Origin: RCIO01 sp964629765
GTDB taxonomy: Bacteria > Pseudomonadota > Alphaproteobacteria > Rhizobiales > Rhizobiaceae
DNA: 64,000 nucleotides
Assembly (NCBI GenBank): GCA_964629765.1
Contig: CAZVTK010000008.1
Span: 1-64,000 of the forward strand
Direction: 5' to 3'
A model generated the notes under the pieces. The model had not been told where the DNA came from, did no database searches, and saw only the letters and a program-made list of their open reading frames with translations. Within the stretch, counting starts at the first letter, position 1. The number at the start of each line of letters is the position of its first letter. Below are positions 52,945 to 62,313 of this stretch, one piece after another. Position numbers and translations under genes: made by a program.

Positions 52945-53724
52945 TCATGCGCCCACCATCGGCGGCGTCGAAAGGTCGACATGGCTGGCGATCAGCCGCC
53001 GCGTATAGTCCTCGCGCGGGGAGGCGAGCAGCGCGCCGGCCTGCCCCGCCTCCACCAGCCGCGCCCGGTGGAACACGGCGATGCGGTCGGCGAAACCGGA
53101 GGCAAGCGCGATGTCGTGGGTGATGAAGAGCAGCGTCGCGCCCTCCTCGCGCACCAGTCCGTCGAGCAGCTCGACGATCTCCGCCTGCACAATGGTGTCG
53201 AGCGCGCTGGTGGGCTCGTCGGCGATCAGCAGGCGCGGCCGCGCCGCCACCGCCGCGGCAATGGCCACGCGCTGGCGTTGCCCGCCCGAAAGCTGGTGCG
53301 GAAAGGCGCGGACCAGCCTTTCCGGCTCCGGCAGTTTTACGCGACCCAGCAGGCCGGCGGCTTCGCGTTCCGCCCCTCGCCAGCCGAGGCCGGCATGGCG
53401 GACCAGCACTTCGGCCACCTGCTCGCCGACCGTGATGACGGGATTGAGGCTGGCGCTGGCGTCCTGGAAGACGAAGCCGATGTCGCGCCCCGGCACCGGC
53501 TCGCGGTCGAGCCCCGGCCAGCGGATCGCGCCGGCCGTCGTCGCCTCGGGCGGCAGCAGGCCGGCGAGCGCGAGCGCCAGCGTGCTCTTGCCCGAGCCGC
53601 TCTCGCCGATGATCGCCAGCCGCTCGCCGTCGAATATGTCGAGGTCGAGATCGGCCAGCGCCGGCGTCCCCCCCGGCGCATAGGCCACCGAAACATCGCG
53701 CAGGCTCGCCAGCACGCCGCTCAC
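52945..53724 (-). CDS. Peptide/opine-type ABC transporter ATPase (DppD-like)
   Basis: 259 residues. Walker A GESGSGKS, GFVFQDASASLNP, signature LSGGQRQRVAIA, Walker B LLIADEPTSALD and H-loop ITHDIA. The GTG at 53724 overlaps the permease stop (GTGA) and begins the conserved domain. It pairs with the DppF-like ATPase. Confidence 0.9.
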   Translation of the reverse strand: MSGVLASLRDVSVAYAPGGTPALADLDLDIFDGERLAIIGESGSGKSTLALALAGLLPPEATTAGAIRWPGLDREPVPGRDIGFVFQDASASLNPVITVGEQVAEVLVRHAGLGWRGAEREAAGLLGRVKLPEPERLVRAFPHQLSGGQRQRVAIAAAVAARPRLLIADEPTSALDTIVQAEIVELLDGLVREEGATLLFITHDIALASGFADRIAVFHRARLVEAGQAGALLASPREDYTRRLIASHVDLSTPPMVGA

Positions 53725-54551
53725 GCCCGCCCCCGCCGCGCCGCCAGCGCCTCTGCCACGCCTTCCGACAGCAGGTAGACACCCAGCACGGTGACCACCA
53801 GCCCGAGGCCGGGCACGACGGACAGGAACGGCGCCGAGCGCAGCACGTTGCGGCCCTCCGCGATCATCGAGCCCCATGTCACGGTGTTGGGGTCGCCGAG
53901 GCCGAGGAAGGACAGCGCCGCCTCGACCAGTATGGCGTTGGCGACGATGACCGAGGCGAGCGCCAGCACCGGCGGCAGCGCATTGGGCAGCACCTGCCTG
54001 AGCGCGATCTCGGCCGGGTGCATGCCGACGACGCGCGCGGCGGCGACATAGTCGCGCTCGCAGATCGACAGCACCTCGGCGCGGGCGAGACGCGCCGGCC
54101 CGGTCCAGGCGCCGAGCGCGATGGCGATCACCACCACGGTCAGCGACGCCCCGGTGACGCTGACGAAGGCGAGTGCCAGCAGCAGGCTCGGCACGATCTG
54201 GAACGCGTCGACCACGCGCATCAGGGTTTCGTCGACCAGACCGCCGGCAAAGCCGGCCACCGTGCCGACAAGCGCGCCGGCGACCAGCGCTACCAGCGCG
54301 GTGGCGAGGCCCACGGCCAGCGAGGCGCGCGCGCCATGGATCAGCCCGGCCAGCACGTCGCGGCCGAGCCTGTCGGTGCCGAGCGGATGGGCGGCGTCGG
54401 CGAAGGGTTGAAGCAGCGCCGGCCCGGCGATGGAAAGCGGGTCGGCCGGGAAGAACACGTCGGCCAGCGCCGCCGCCGCCACCGGCAGCGCCAGCAGCAG
54501 CAGCCCGGCCAGCCCTTCGGGCGAGCGCAGCAGGCGCGCAACGAAACTCAT
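53721..54551 (-). CDS. Peptide/opine-type ABC transporter permease (DppC-like)
   Basis: 276 residues with six membrane segments, HPLGTDRLGRDVLAGLIHGA near the N-terminus and an EAA loop ARVVGMHPAEIALRQVLPNA. Start overlaps the DppB-like stop (ATGA). Confidence 0.92.
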   Translation of the reverse strand: MSFVARLLRSPEGLAGLLLLALPVAAAALADVFFPADPLSIAGPALLQPFADAAHPLGTDRLGRDVLAGLIHGARASLAVGLATALVALVAGALVGTVAGFAGGLVDETLMRVVDAFQIVPSLLLALAFVSVTGASLTVVVIAIALGAWTGPARLARAEVLSICERDYVAAARVVGMHPAEIALRQVLPNALPPVLALASVIVANAILVEAALSFLGLGDPNTVTWGSMIAEGRNVLRSAPFLSVVPGLGLVVTVLGVYLLSEGVAEALAARRGRA

Positions 54552-55537
54552 GCCGACGCCTCCGCCGCGCCGACGCGCGGGTCGAGCAGCGCATAGACGA
54601 TGTCGACGGCGAGGTTGACCGCCACGACCAGCAGCGCCGAGACGACGATGATGCCGATGAGCAGCGGCGCGTCGCGCCCTGCCACCGCCTCCTGCGCCAG
54701 CCGGCCGAAGCCGGGAATGGCGAACACGCTCTCGATGACCACACTGCCGCCGATCATCGCCGCCGCCTGAAGCCCGAGCATGGTGACCAGCGGCAGCAGC
54801 GCGTTGCGTGCCACATGGCGCAGCACGATGCGTGTCCGCGAAAGGCCCTTGGCGCGCGCGGCGAGCACGAAGTCGAGCCGCCAGACTTCGGCCATGCCGG
54901 CCCGCATCATGCGCAGGAACAGAGCGAGATAGATGAAGCCGAGCGCACCGACCGGCAGGACGAGATGGCGGGCGATATCCAGCGCGCGGGAAAAACCCGT
55001 CTTGCCCGAGGCGATGGTCTCGATGCCCGCCGTCGGAAACCAGCGCAGTTGCACGGCAAAGACGACGGAGAGCACGAGCCCGAGCCAGAAGCTCGGCACG
55101 GCGTAGAGCGCCAGCGAGCCGATCGACAGCACCCGGTCGCGGATGCTTCCGGGCCGGCTGCCGGCGACGATGCCGAGCACCGAGCCGATGCTGAAGGACA
55201 GCGCGACCGCGCTGCCCATCAGCCACAACGTATTGGGCAGCCGCTCGAGGATGATGTCGAGGATCGGCCGGCCGAACAGCACCGACCAGCCGAGATCGCC
55301 GGTCGCGAGCGCCGACACGTAGAGCCACAGCCGCGCCCCGGCCGACTGGTCGAGCCCGTATTGCGCGCGCAGTTGCGCGACGAGCTGCGGGTCGCTGGTG
55401 CCGATAGTCAGCAGATAGGCGTCCACCGCGTCGCCCGGCGCCATCTCCAGCAGCAGGAACGTGCCGACGACGACGATCAGCAGCACCGGGATGCTGCTGA
55501 TCAGCCGTCGTCTGAGAAGGCGTAGGGCTCTGTGCAT
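54548..55537 (-). CDS. Peptide/opine-type ABC transporter permease (DppB-like)
   Basis: 329 residues. FLLLEMAPGDAVDAYL, LYAVPSFWLGLVLSV and the EAA loop ARAKGLSRTRIVLRHVARNA define the family. Start at 55537, with the translation frame open a little further. It follows the binding protein gene across a palindromic region. Confidence 0.92.
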   Translation of the reverse strand: MHRALRLLRRRLISSIPVLLIVVVGTFLLLEMAPGDAVDAYLLTIGTSDPQLVAQLRAQYGLDQSAGARLWLYVSALATGDLGWSVLFGRPILDIILERLPNTLWLMGSAVALSFSIGSVLGIVAGSRPGSIRDRVLSIGSLALYAVPSFWLGLVLSVVFAVQLRWFPTAGIETIASGKTGFSRALDIARHLVLPVGALGFIYLALFLRMMRAGMAEVWRLDFVLAARAKGLSRTRIVLRHVARNALLPLVTMLGLQAAAMIGGSVVIESVFAIPGFGRLAQEAVAGRDAPLLIGIIVVSALLVVAVNLAVDIVYALLDPRVGAAEASA

Positions 55538-55584
55538 TGAAGGTCCGGCGCTTCTCGGGATGCGGTCCCGATGACGCCGCAACG

Positions 55585-55669
55585 CCCCCTCTCCGTCTCG
55601 GACCGCGTCCTCGACACCTCTCCCCCTGGCAGGGGGAGAGGTGTCACGCGAAGCGTGACGGAGAGGGGG
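55585..55669. repeat. Three-stem palindromic intergenic element
   Basis: An outer 13-bp stem (55585-55597 with 55657-55669) encloses a 15-bp stem (GACACCTCTCCCCCT, arms 55613-55627 and 55631-55645). A 7-bp stem (GTCACGC, arms 55643-55649 and 55653-55659) overlaps both, so it is an alternative fold. It sits between the binding protein and permease genes, a place where such elements often terminate partially and favour binding-protein excess. Confidence 0.8.
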
Positions 55670-55716
55670 TCGAAGACAGCCGCGTCAACCGTGACTTTCG
55701 CCCTTGCCCACCCCTA

Positions 55717-57321
55717 TCACGATTCCAGCGCGACATCCGCCCAGTTGGACACCGCCCAGCGCGGGTTGTTGGAAACGTTCTTCACGCTGGTCCGCGCCAC
55801 GGTGATGAAGCCCCATTCGGCGACATTGATCAGCGGCAGCTTTTCGGCGGCCTGGCGCTGGAAGTCGCGGAAGATCTGCGTGCGAGCCTGCGTGTCGATG
55901 GTCACCGCCGCCTTGTCGATCAGCGCGTCGAGCGCGGCGTCGGCAAAGCCGCCCTGGTTGGAGAACGGCACGCCGGCCGGCGTGCCGCTCCGGACGAGGA
56001 TGGTGGTCGAGATCGCCGGGTCGCCACGGAAAACGGGCGGCGCCACCGCGAGGTCGAAATCATGGTCGGTATAGACCGCCTTCTGATGCGCGGCGCTGTC
56101 GTTGTTGACGACCTGCGCGTCGATGCCGACCGCCGCGAGCGCCTGCCTCAGATAGTCGCCGAACTGGCGCGTCTCCGAGAAATAGGGCGCCGGCAGCAAC
56201 TTGAGCTGGAAGCGCGTGCCGTTCGCTCCGCGCGCATAGCCCGCCTCGTCGAGCAGCGCATTGGCCTTGGCCACGTCGAACGGATAGGTCGGCACGGAGC
56301 CGTCGTAGAACTCCGGCGCGTTCTTCGGCACGATGCCGGTGGAGGCTGCGGCATAGCCGAGGAAGATCGTCCTGACGACGAAATCCCGGTCGATGGCGTG
56401 CGAAATCGCCTGCCGGACCTTCACGTCGGCGAGCTCCTTGCGGCGATGGTTGATCTCGACCACGAGCTGGTAGGTCAGCGCCTCGTAGCCCTTGGAATGG
56501 ACCTCGATGCCCGGCACCTTGGAGATGCGGTCGAGATCGGTCAGCGGTACCTGGCTGAAGGCGGCGATCTGGATCTCGTCGGCCTCCAGCGCGCCGGCAG
56601 CCGCCGCGCGGTCGGGCAGCACCCGGTAGATGATCTCGTCCACCTTGGGCAGGCCCTCGCCCCAGTAGCTCCCGTTCTTCACCAGCCGGTAATACTGCCC
56701 CGCCTGATGCTCGGCGAACTTGAACGGCCCGGTGCCGACGAGCTGGTTGTTCTTCGGGCTCTGTGCGATGTCGGCCTCGCCCTCGAACACATGCTTCGCC
56801 ACCACCGAGGTCACCACCGGCAGGGCGTTGCGGATGAGCTGGAACGGCGTCGGCTTGGAGAAGCGGAAGATTGCGGTGTGGTCGTCGGGCGTGTCGACGG
56901 CTTCGAGATTGGCGAAGATCAGCCGGCCGAGATTTTGCAGCGGCTTCCACACCTTCAGCGCCGAGAAGGCGACGTCGGCCGAGGTGAAGGGCGTGCCGTC
57001 GTGCCAGGTCACGCCCTGCCGGAGCGTGAAGGTCGCGGACAGGCCGTCCGCGGAGCCCTCCCACGCCGTGGCGAGCCGCGGCGCGAGCCCGCCCTCGCCG
57101 TCGAAGGACGCCTCGGCCAGCGGCTCGATCACCTTCGAGGCGACGAAGAAGACGCCGTTGGACGCGACGATGGCGGGGTTGAGGTTGCGCGGCTCCGAAT
57201 CAGCCGCCACCACGAGGCGCACCCCGGCCTGCGCGAAGGCGAAGCGCGGCATTGCGGTGGAAGCGAGAAGCAGGGCGCTGCCGGACAGCAGCGAGCGGCG
57301 GGAAAGCGTGAACGCGGTCAT
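55717..57321 (-). CDS. Peptide/opine-type ABC transporter substrate-binding protein (SBP_bac_5)
   Basis: 534 residues. The N-terminal signal includes SRRSLL, a twin-arginine-like motif, with cleavage after FAFAQA. Family segments are LRQGVTWHDGTPFTSADV, FKFAEHQAGQYYRLVKN and QAISHAIDRDFVV. The start is 57321. It is the first gene of the transporter-aminotransferase operon and delivers an oligopeptide, nickel complex, opine or similar ligand. Confidence 0.92.
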   Translation of the reverse strand: MTAFTLSRRSLLSGSALLLASTAMPRFAFAQAGVRLVVAADSEPRNLNPAIVASNGVFFVASKVIEPLAEASFDGEGGLAPRLATAWEGSADGLSATFTLRQGVTWHDGTPFTSADVAFSALKVWKPLQNLGRLIFANLEAVDTPDDHTAIFRFSKPTPFQLIRNALPVVTSVVAKHVFEGEADIAQSPKNNQLVGTGPFKFAEHQAGQYYRLVKNGSYWGEGLPKVDEIIYRVLPDRAAAAGALEADEIQIAAFSQVPLTDLDRISKVPGIEVHSKGYEALTYQLVVEINHRRKELADVKVRQAISHAIDRDFVVRTIFLGYAAASTGIVPKNAPEFYDGSVPTYPFDVAKANALLDEAGYARGANGTRFQLKLLPAPYFSETRQFGDYLRQALAAVGIDAQVVNNDSAAHQKAVYTDHDFDLAVAPPVFRGDPAISTTILVRSGTPAGVPFSNQGGFADAALDALIDKAAVTIDTQARTQIFRDFQRQAAEKLPLINVAEWGFITVARTSVKNVSNNPRWAVSNWADVALES

Positions 57322-57675
57322 GGTCTGGCTCCGGAAAGGTCGCGGCCCTGAGGCGGCGATGCGAAATAGCATCCTAATCTGCCCTTGCGACAGACCCAAC
57401 ACGAGAAACGGGTTCCTCCAGAATCCCCTCGCACGGAGAAAGCGCTTCCGCCACACCCCGTTTCGGCAGCGTTCCGGCAAGCCTTCGGCGCCGACGGTCG
57501 GCCCCGCTGCCCGGCGGCGAGGTGTTTTCCTTCGGGAACAGTCCGCACGGGCCGGGCGACGCGAGGACGGTCGCGCGCCGACGCCATGCGCCCCTTTTGC
57601 CTGCGGTGCGGCCGCCGCCGTGCCCATGGCGCCGATAAGACGACGGCTGCCCTAGCAGCATTCGCCTGGCCTTCG

Positions 57676-57723
<48 letters not shown>

Positions 57724-57810
57724 CTCCTCGGGAATCCGGCCTCCGCTGGAGGCGCCGCGCAGGTGCCGGCCTCCGCCCGAGGCCGGCTGCGGCAAACGCC
57801 CCGCTTTCGC

Positions 57811-57840
57811 TTGACACGCGCTCGGAGCGCCCCCTATATC
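57811..57840 (+). promoter_or_regulatory. Sigma-70-type promoter of tRNA-Met
   Basis: TTGACA (57811-57816), a 17-nt spacer and CTATAT (57834-57839). Transcription would start near 57846, about 34 nt before the tRNA. Close to consensus. Confidence 0.7.
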
Positions 57841-57879
57841 CGCGCCACCTCGACGTGGGCCGATGGCCTGCGTCCTCGT

Positions 57880-57956
57880 GGCGGAGTAGCTCAGTCGGTT
57901 AGAGCAGAGGAATCATAATCCTTGTGTCGGGGGTTCGAATCCCTCCTCCGCTACCA
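57880..57956 (+). tRNA. tRNA-Met (anticodon CAU)
   Basis: 77 nt with the acceptor stem GGCGGAG paired to CTCCGCT (G-U at the first pair), D arm AGCTCAGTCGGTTAGAGC, anticodon loop ATCATAA giving CAU, T arm GGGTTCGAATCCC and an encoded CCA. The lack of the initiator features favours elongator Met; lysidine-modified Ile(CAU) cannot be fully excluded. Gene composition changes right after its 3' end. Confidence 0.92.
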
Positions 57957-58168
57957 AAATTCTTTAATAATTTCAGATAGATAAAGCTCTATACGCTATA
58001 TAGGGATCGGGTCCGAACGGCATTGGGTGTCATTCTGGGTAACACGAACACCCGGCTTCGGCATCCTAAAGGCGCCCGCTGGGAAAATTTGGTCATCGTC
58101 ATTTGAATCAATAAGGAAATTCAGGCCTTACAAGGCTTCATTAACCATAACCGGGCGATACGTTAACC
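57957..58168. promoter_or_regulatory. AT-rich leader between tRNA and methyltransferase with direct repeats
   Basis: Notably AT-rich. Two TTAACCAT copies (58141-58148 and 58163-58170) are spaced 22 bp, about two helical turns; the second overlaps the methyltransferase start codon. This would suit binding of a regulator such as the XRE protein that represses translation or transcription. No gene seen. Confidence 0.35.
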
Positions 58169-59464
58169 ATGAATAAGCCCGATGCTTCCCAATGGCTCGA
58201 TCTATCCGATGTTGCCCAGGCTGCTTTGGTTGACGGTGCGCGTGACGCTCGTCCCGTTGCCGGGCTAACCCACAATTTCTACCGATATCCAGCTCGCTTT
58301 TCGCCAGTCTTCGTCCGCAATGTTATCGAGACCTTTACAACGCCGGGAGATACGATCCTTGATCCCTATGTCGGCGGTGGGACCAGTTTGGTTGAGGCTT
58401 TGGCGCTTGGCCGACATGGCATCGGCATCGATATCAGCCAGTTGGCCGAATTTGTCGCGACCGTGAAAACCACCGTTCTGGCCGAAGATGAAATCGCTGC
58501 TCTGGCAGCTTGGTCCGAAACGGTAGGTGATGCCATCAACATGCAGCGCCCGGCTGTTCATTTTGCTGACTACACCGACCGGGGCTATTACAAGCATCTG
58601 GATCACCCTTCGCGCTGGCGTCTTCGACGGGCAATAGAACAGGCGTTGGGCTGTGCTATGCTCTTGCCATCGCAGCGCCTTGAAGCGTTCGCACGTTGCG
58701 CAATTCTCCGAACGGCACAATGGGCGCTAGATGGCCGGCGGAAGCTGCCCTCAGTCCGCGAATTCCGCGAAATGCTTAAGACTCTTTCAGCCCAAATGAT
58801 TGCGGGCGCTCGCGAATTGCGAGAAGCGGTAGTTGCTCATCCTTTTCCAGCAACGACCCGCGTATTCAATCGATCAACGGAAGGGTTGGAAGACGATGAC
58901 TCGTTCGCAGCGTTCGCGCCGCCGCGGCTGATCGTTACATCGCCGCCTTATCCTGGCGTGCATGTCCTGTACCATCGCTGGCAGGTTGATGGCCGGAAGG
59001 AAACGGCCGCTCCCTTCTGGATAGCCAACAAACTGGACGGTTCAGGGGCAAGCTACTACACGCTGGGCGATCGAAAAAACCCGGAACTGCGGACATACTT
59101 CGACAATTTGCGGCGCTCCACAGCATCGATCGCGAGCCTATGCGATGCCAATACCATCTTCGTTCAGATGGTCGCCTTTTCCGACCCAAGCTGGCAACTG
59201 CCCCGTTATCTGGAAACGATGGAAGAAGCAGGGCTAATGGAAGCATTCTTGCCGGTATTGGCTGCTGATGGTGATGGCCGGCTTTGGCGAACCGTTCCCA
59301 ACCGGCGCTGGTACGCCGATCAGCGGGGCAAAACACCCGGTAGCCAGGAAGTCGTTCTGATCCATCGGCTTGCTGATGATGCCGCTACGCGGCCTGCCCA
59401 ACAAGATCGCTCAAATCGATCGCTTCTTCCGCCAGATCGCCCAGGCTTTGAATCATCGGTATGA
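58169..59464 (+). CDS. Site-specific DNA methyltransferase (N4-cytosine/N6-adenine type)
   Basis: 431 residues. Motif I LDPYVGGGTSLVEALALG (about 64-81) precedes motif IV TSPPYPGV (257-264), and an N-terminal HNFYRYPARFSPVFV serves as the cofactor-adjacent region. SPPY is common in N4-cytosine and some N6-adenine enzymes; the order suggests a gamma-like arrangement. About 170 residues between the motifs may contain the target recognition part. Codon use and composition are more AT-rich than genes left of the tRNA. Its 3' end overlaps the ATPase gene on the other strand by 80 bp. There is no recognisable restriction endonuclease directly attached. Confidence 0.88.
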   Translation: MNKPDASQWLDLSDVAQAALVDGARDARPVAGLTHNFYRYPARFSPVFVRNVIETFTTPGDTILDPYVGGGTSLVEALALGRHGIGIDISQLAEFVATVKTTVLAEDEIAALAAWSETVGDAINMQRPAVHFADYTDRGYYKHLDHPSRWRLRRAIEQALGCAMLLPSQRLEAFARCAILRTAQWALDGRRKLPSVREFREMLKTLSAQMIAGARELREAVVAHPFPATTRVFNRSTEGLEDDDSFAAFAPPRLIVTSPPYPGVHVLYHRWQVDGRKETAAPFWIANKLDGSGASYYTLGDRKNPELRTYFDNLRRSTASIASLCDANTIFVQMVAFSDPSWQLPRYLETMEEAGLMEAFLPVLAADGDGRLWRTVPNRRWYADQRGKTPGSQEVVLIHRLADDAATRPAQQDRSNRSLLPPDRPGFESSV

Positions 59465-61910
59465 TTACGGGCGCGATCGCGCGGCTCAGTTCGCGGGCGC
59501 GTTCTTCAACCGGCGTCTCATCTTCTGCTGTATCGGCCGCACTGTTCCCCGCGTTCTTTTGATCCGCCTTGCGCTGCCGATCGTCATGGATCAGCGCCAT
59601 CGCGACCAGCACTACACCAATTTCGAACTGCTTCCTAACCACTTCCACCGAAAGCTTGGTGTAGGCAAGTTCGTTCTTAAGCGCTTTGTTGTCAGCGTTT
59701 AGATAGAACTTGTACGTGGGTTCGTACTTGCCGTTGACGGTTTCGCCTTCCTCCAGAACATGCAAGCAATCGTCGCGCGACGAAAAGTGGTTGGCCCAGC
59801 TGTCCTGCTTCTGTTCGATCCAATGCACTTCCGGAAAGTTGATGCCGGCATTGCCCTGGGCGTCGTCGCCCGGCGGCTGATCCGGTTTAGGCTTCGGCTT
59901 GGGCTTCGGTCCCGAGGGGGTTTCTATCGCTGCCAGAACCGAAATTTTGGCCTGGTTAGGGAATTCATCCCCGGTAGCCGGATCGCGCGCAGTGAATTCA
60001 ACCTCAATAATATCACCGACCTTTGCGCCGGCCGGCAATTCGAACGTCAGCGAGCCCTTGCCATCAACCGGGTTCGGCCCGACGAAATCCTTGATGGGTT
60101 GGCGTCCGTCATCCCCCAACAGATCGAAAGTTTTTTCGCCGCGATCGATCTTGCGCGTGAAGTAGTCATCAACGACATCGGTTTCGAACGATAGCCGAAC
60201 GCGCTTGTCCAGATGGGCCGCACGCGCCAACGCTTCTCCCTGTTCCCTCCCAGCGAAGCGGAAGTAAGTTGGATGCGGCTTGCCCTGGAACGGCTTGTCC
60301 GTCTTTTGTACGTGTTCTGGCTTGAACGGGTTCTGAAGGCGAATCCCTTGGCCGAAAATACGAGCCAGGTTTGGTGAACTTTTCAGAACGCGTTTCAGCA
60401 CGTCCTCCAGCGGTTTGTTATCGGCCAACTGTTCTTCAACATCCATTTTGGCACGTGCATTGCGTAGATCGCGCAAGCCAGAATGATCGCGTAGTTCCCG
60501 CTCAAGCTGGCGTTCGATTTCCATAGCGAAGGGATTGTCCTCGACCAGCCGATCGCGGCTTGGCATGAACATATCATCCTGTTCCAGCGCCGAAAGCGAT
60601 GAACAATCCAGAACAACCAACAAATCTTGCGCAAGGCGCTGAAGCCCAACGCGCTTCGGCCGGGCGAAGAAATTTGCCTTGATATAACCTTGGGTTTGGC
60701 CGTTGATCGCGAATATCACACCTTCGGAAGCGCGGTAGGTTTTGGATGAGCCTGGCTTGAAGGCATAGATGCGCGCGAACAGTTCGTGGCCGTGCACCGT
60801 AAGGGAGATCGTCGCCGGCTTTACGTCTTCCAAGTTCTTATTATTATTCAGGCGGGCGAAAAGCCCGCTCATTGTTTCCGTCTGCTCCTGTCCGGTTTTT
60901 TGATGCTCGCGGCATTCGTGGAAGCGCATCGGCAACGCCGGTTCCGGCAAGAGAAGATCGATCTTCGGCCGAAGTCCGTCGCGACGTAAAATGTTGGAAA
61001 CGTTCTTCAGATTGTATTCGTATAGCTTCACCAATGTGCCATGGGCAACATTTCGCCGATAAGCCTCATCGCCCTGAGGGAAGATCGGAAGTCCATCGGC
61101 CTTGAAGCGCAGCACGCGCCCCATACGTTCACGTCCTTCGCCTTCAGCATCTAGCGGAGCCAAATAGGAAAGGAAGGGGGAACGAACCTTCTGGCCTTCG
61201 CCTTCCCGGCGCACAATCGTAAAGCCCCAGCAATCATCCGTTTCGTGAACCGGATACTTTGAAGAGACCGCCTGATTATCCAGCAGCTTGGGATGCCGGC
61301 GGGAAACTATCAACTGGAGCTTTTGCTTCCCGCAAAAGCGGATCGCGCCCGTGCTGCCTTGGCCGAATTTCCCTTGAACGAAATTGACCTTGATCTTGTT
61401 GTTCTTTCCTAGACTTAACAGCGTATGCGGGAAGGCCTCAGGTGTTTGGCCTTCACCGAGATCGGCAACATTCACGCAGGGCTTCAGGTTCTTTGGGCCG
61501 GTAACGAAGAGCAATATGCCATCGGCGACCTGCCGGCGAAAATCCGTGGGCCAGTCCTCGACGCGGCCGCCGGAAACCTTCAACGTTCCCGACCATGTTC
61601 CTTCGATGAAGCGGTTGACAGCTTCCCGGATTGTTGAGGGCGCGTCGGGCCCTTCCGGTGCGATGCCGGCCAGCATGCATTCCAGCATCAGCCGGGTGTC
61701 GATCGTATTGACCAGCTTTTCATTGAGCGCGAAATCTGCACGTCCTTGCTGATTGCCAGCGCGATTCCAGTTTAGTTCATCGTCGCCGTAGTAGCGCCAA
61801 TAACGCGGATCGTCCCAAAGCGCGCGCTCTTTCAGAATTTGGATAACTTCATCCTCGCTATCGGCTTGGATGAGAGCCATGCACAGCTCTTCAGCTTGCT
61901 GATCATTCAC
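59385..61910 (-). CDS. GHKL-type ATPase (MutL/MORC/Hsp90-like), defence-associated candidate
   Basis: 841 residues from GTG 61910. The ATP site appears intact: N box NEKLVNTID (63-71), G1 DLGEG (150-154) and G2 GKFGQGSTG (180-188). A long middle region lacks recognised motifs; near 590-660 lies an Ig-like beta segment (LTFELPAGAKVGDIIEVEF), then a KPKPKPKP-type linker and a mostly helical C-terminal domain. MutL/MORC-type ATPases linked to restriction-modification genes are known in bacteria. The alternative ATG 61931 lies upstream of a 12-base G tract and has no ribosome site. It is preceded by an 83-aa gene on the same strand. Confidence 0.8.
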   Translation of the reverse strand: MNDQQAEELCMALIQADSEDEVIQILKERALWDDPRYWRYYGDDELNWNRAGNQQGRADFALNEKLVNTIDTRLMLECMLAGIAPEGPDAPSTIREAVNRFIEGTWSGTLKVSGGRVEDWPTDFRRQVADGILLFVTGPKNLKPCVNVADLGEGQTPEAFPHTLLSLGKNNKIKVNFVQGKFGQGSTGAIRFCGKQKLQLIVSRRHPKLLDNQAVSSKYPVHETDDCWGFTIVRREGEGQKVRSPFLSYLAPLDAEGEGRERMGRVLRFKADGLPIFPQGDEAYRRNVAHGTLVKLYEYNLKNVSNILRRDGLRPKIDLLLPEPALPMRFHECREHQKTGQEQTETMSGLFARLNNNKNLEDVKPATISLTVHGHELFARIYAFKPGSSKTYRASEGVIFAINGQTQGYIKANFFARPKRVGLQRLAQDLLVVLDCSSLSALEQDDMFMPSRDRLVEDNPFAMEIERQLERELRDHSGLRDLRNARAKMDVEEQLADNKPLEDVLKRVLKSSPNLARIFGQGIRLQNPFKPEHVQKTDKPFQGKPHPTYFRFAGREQGEALARAAHLDKRVRLSFETDVVDDYFTRKIDRGEKTFDLLGDDGRQPIKDFVGPNPVDGKGSLTFELPAGAKVGDIIEVEFTARDPATGDEFPNQAKISVLAAIETPSGPKPKPKPKPDQPPGDDAQGNAGINFPEVHWIEQKQDSWANHFSSRDDCLHVLEEGETVNGKYEPTYKFYLNADNKALKNELAYTKLSVEVVRKQFEIGVVLVAMALIHDDRQRKADQKNAGNSAADTAEDETPVEERARELSRAIAPVIIPMIQSLGDLAEEAIDLSDLVGQAA

Positions 61911-61917
61911 GCGCCCG

Positions 61918-61929
61918 CCCCCCCCCCCC
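61918..61929. repeat. 12-base C/G homopolymer at the start of the ATPase gene
   Basis: Twelve consecutive C on the plus strand (G on the coding strand) lie between the candidate ATG at 61931 and the GTG at 61910. Length changes would shift the frame of an ATG-started protein and alter spacing before GTG. Confidence 0.9.
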
Positions 61930-61947
61930 ATTTGCCGGTTCAGCGTA

Positions 61948-62199
61948 TCACAACTTGAAGTCGATTGTCTCTTTGCCGCCAGGCGAGGTCATCCGCGACT
62001 TGAGCGCTTCAATTTCGCGATTCAGCGCGGCAACGATTTTCCGAACGTCGCCTTCATCAAATTCGTAAGCGGACTTGTTGCCTAATTTACCGATCACGCG
62101 GATTGCCTTTATGGCATTAACAGTACGATTTTCTGCAAGCTGCACGAACTTATCGCGCTTCGATTTGCCACTATTTTCTGTCCTCGTTAGCATGGTCAT
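61948..62199 (-). CDS. Small conserved-looking helical protein (83 aa) paired with the ATPase
   Basis: Begins MTMLTRTENSGKSKRDKFVQ; a core IKAIRVIGKLGNKSAYEF and a helix NREIEALKSRM are seen. A GAGGAA site precedes the ATG. Its stop lies 16 nt before the alternative ATPase start, so both are likely co-translated. It may be a partner or regulator of the ATPase; family not recognised. Confidence 0.7.
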   Translation of the reverse strand: MTMLTRTENSGKSKRDKFVQLAENRTVNAIKAIRVIGKLGNKSAYEFDEGDVRKIVAALNREIEALKSRMTSPGGKETIDFKL

Positions 62200-62313
62200 T
62201 TCCTCAAAATTCTGTCGGTTCTAATCCAAAATATGTCTCACAATTTTCCGGATAATTTATGAGGAAAAATGAGTCAAGAAGATTCCGCGAAATGGGGCGG
62301 GCGCAATGAAACG

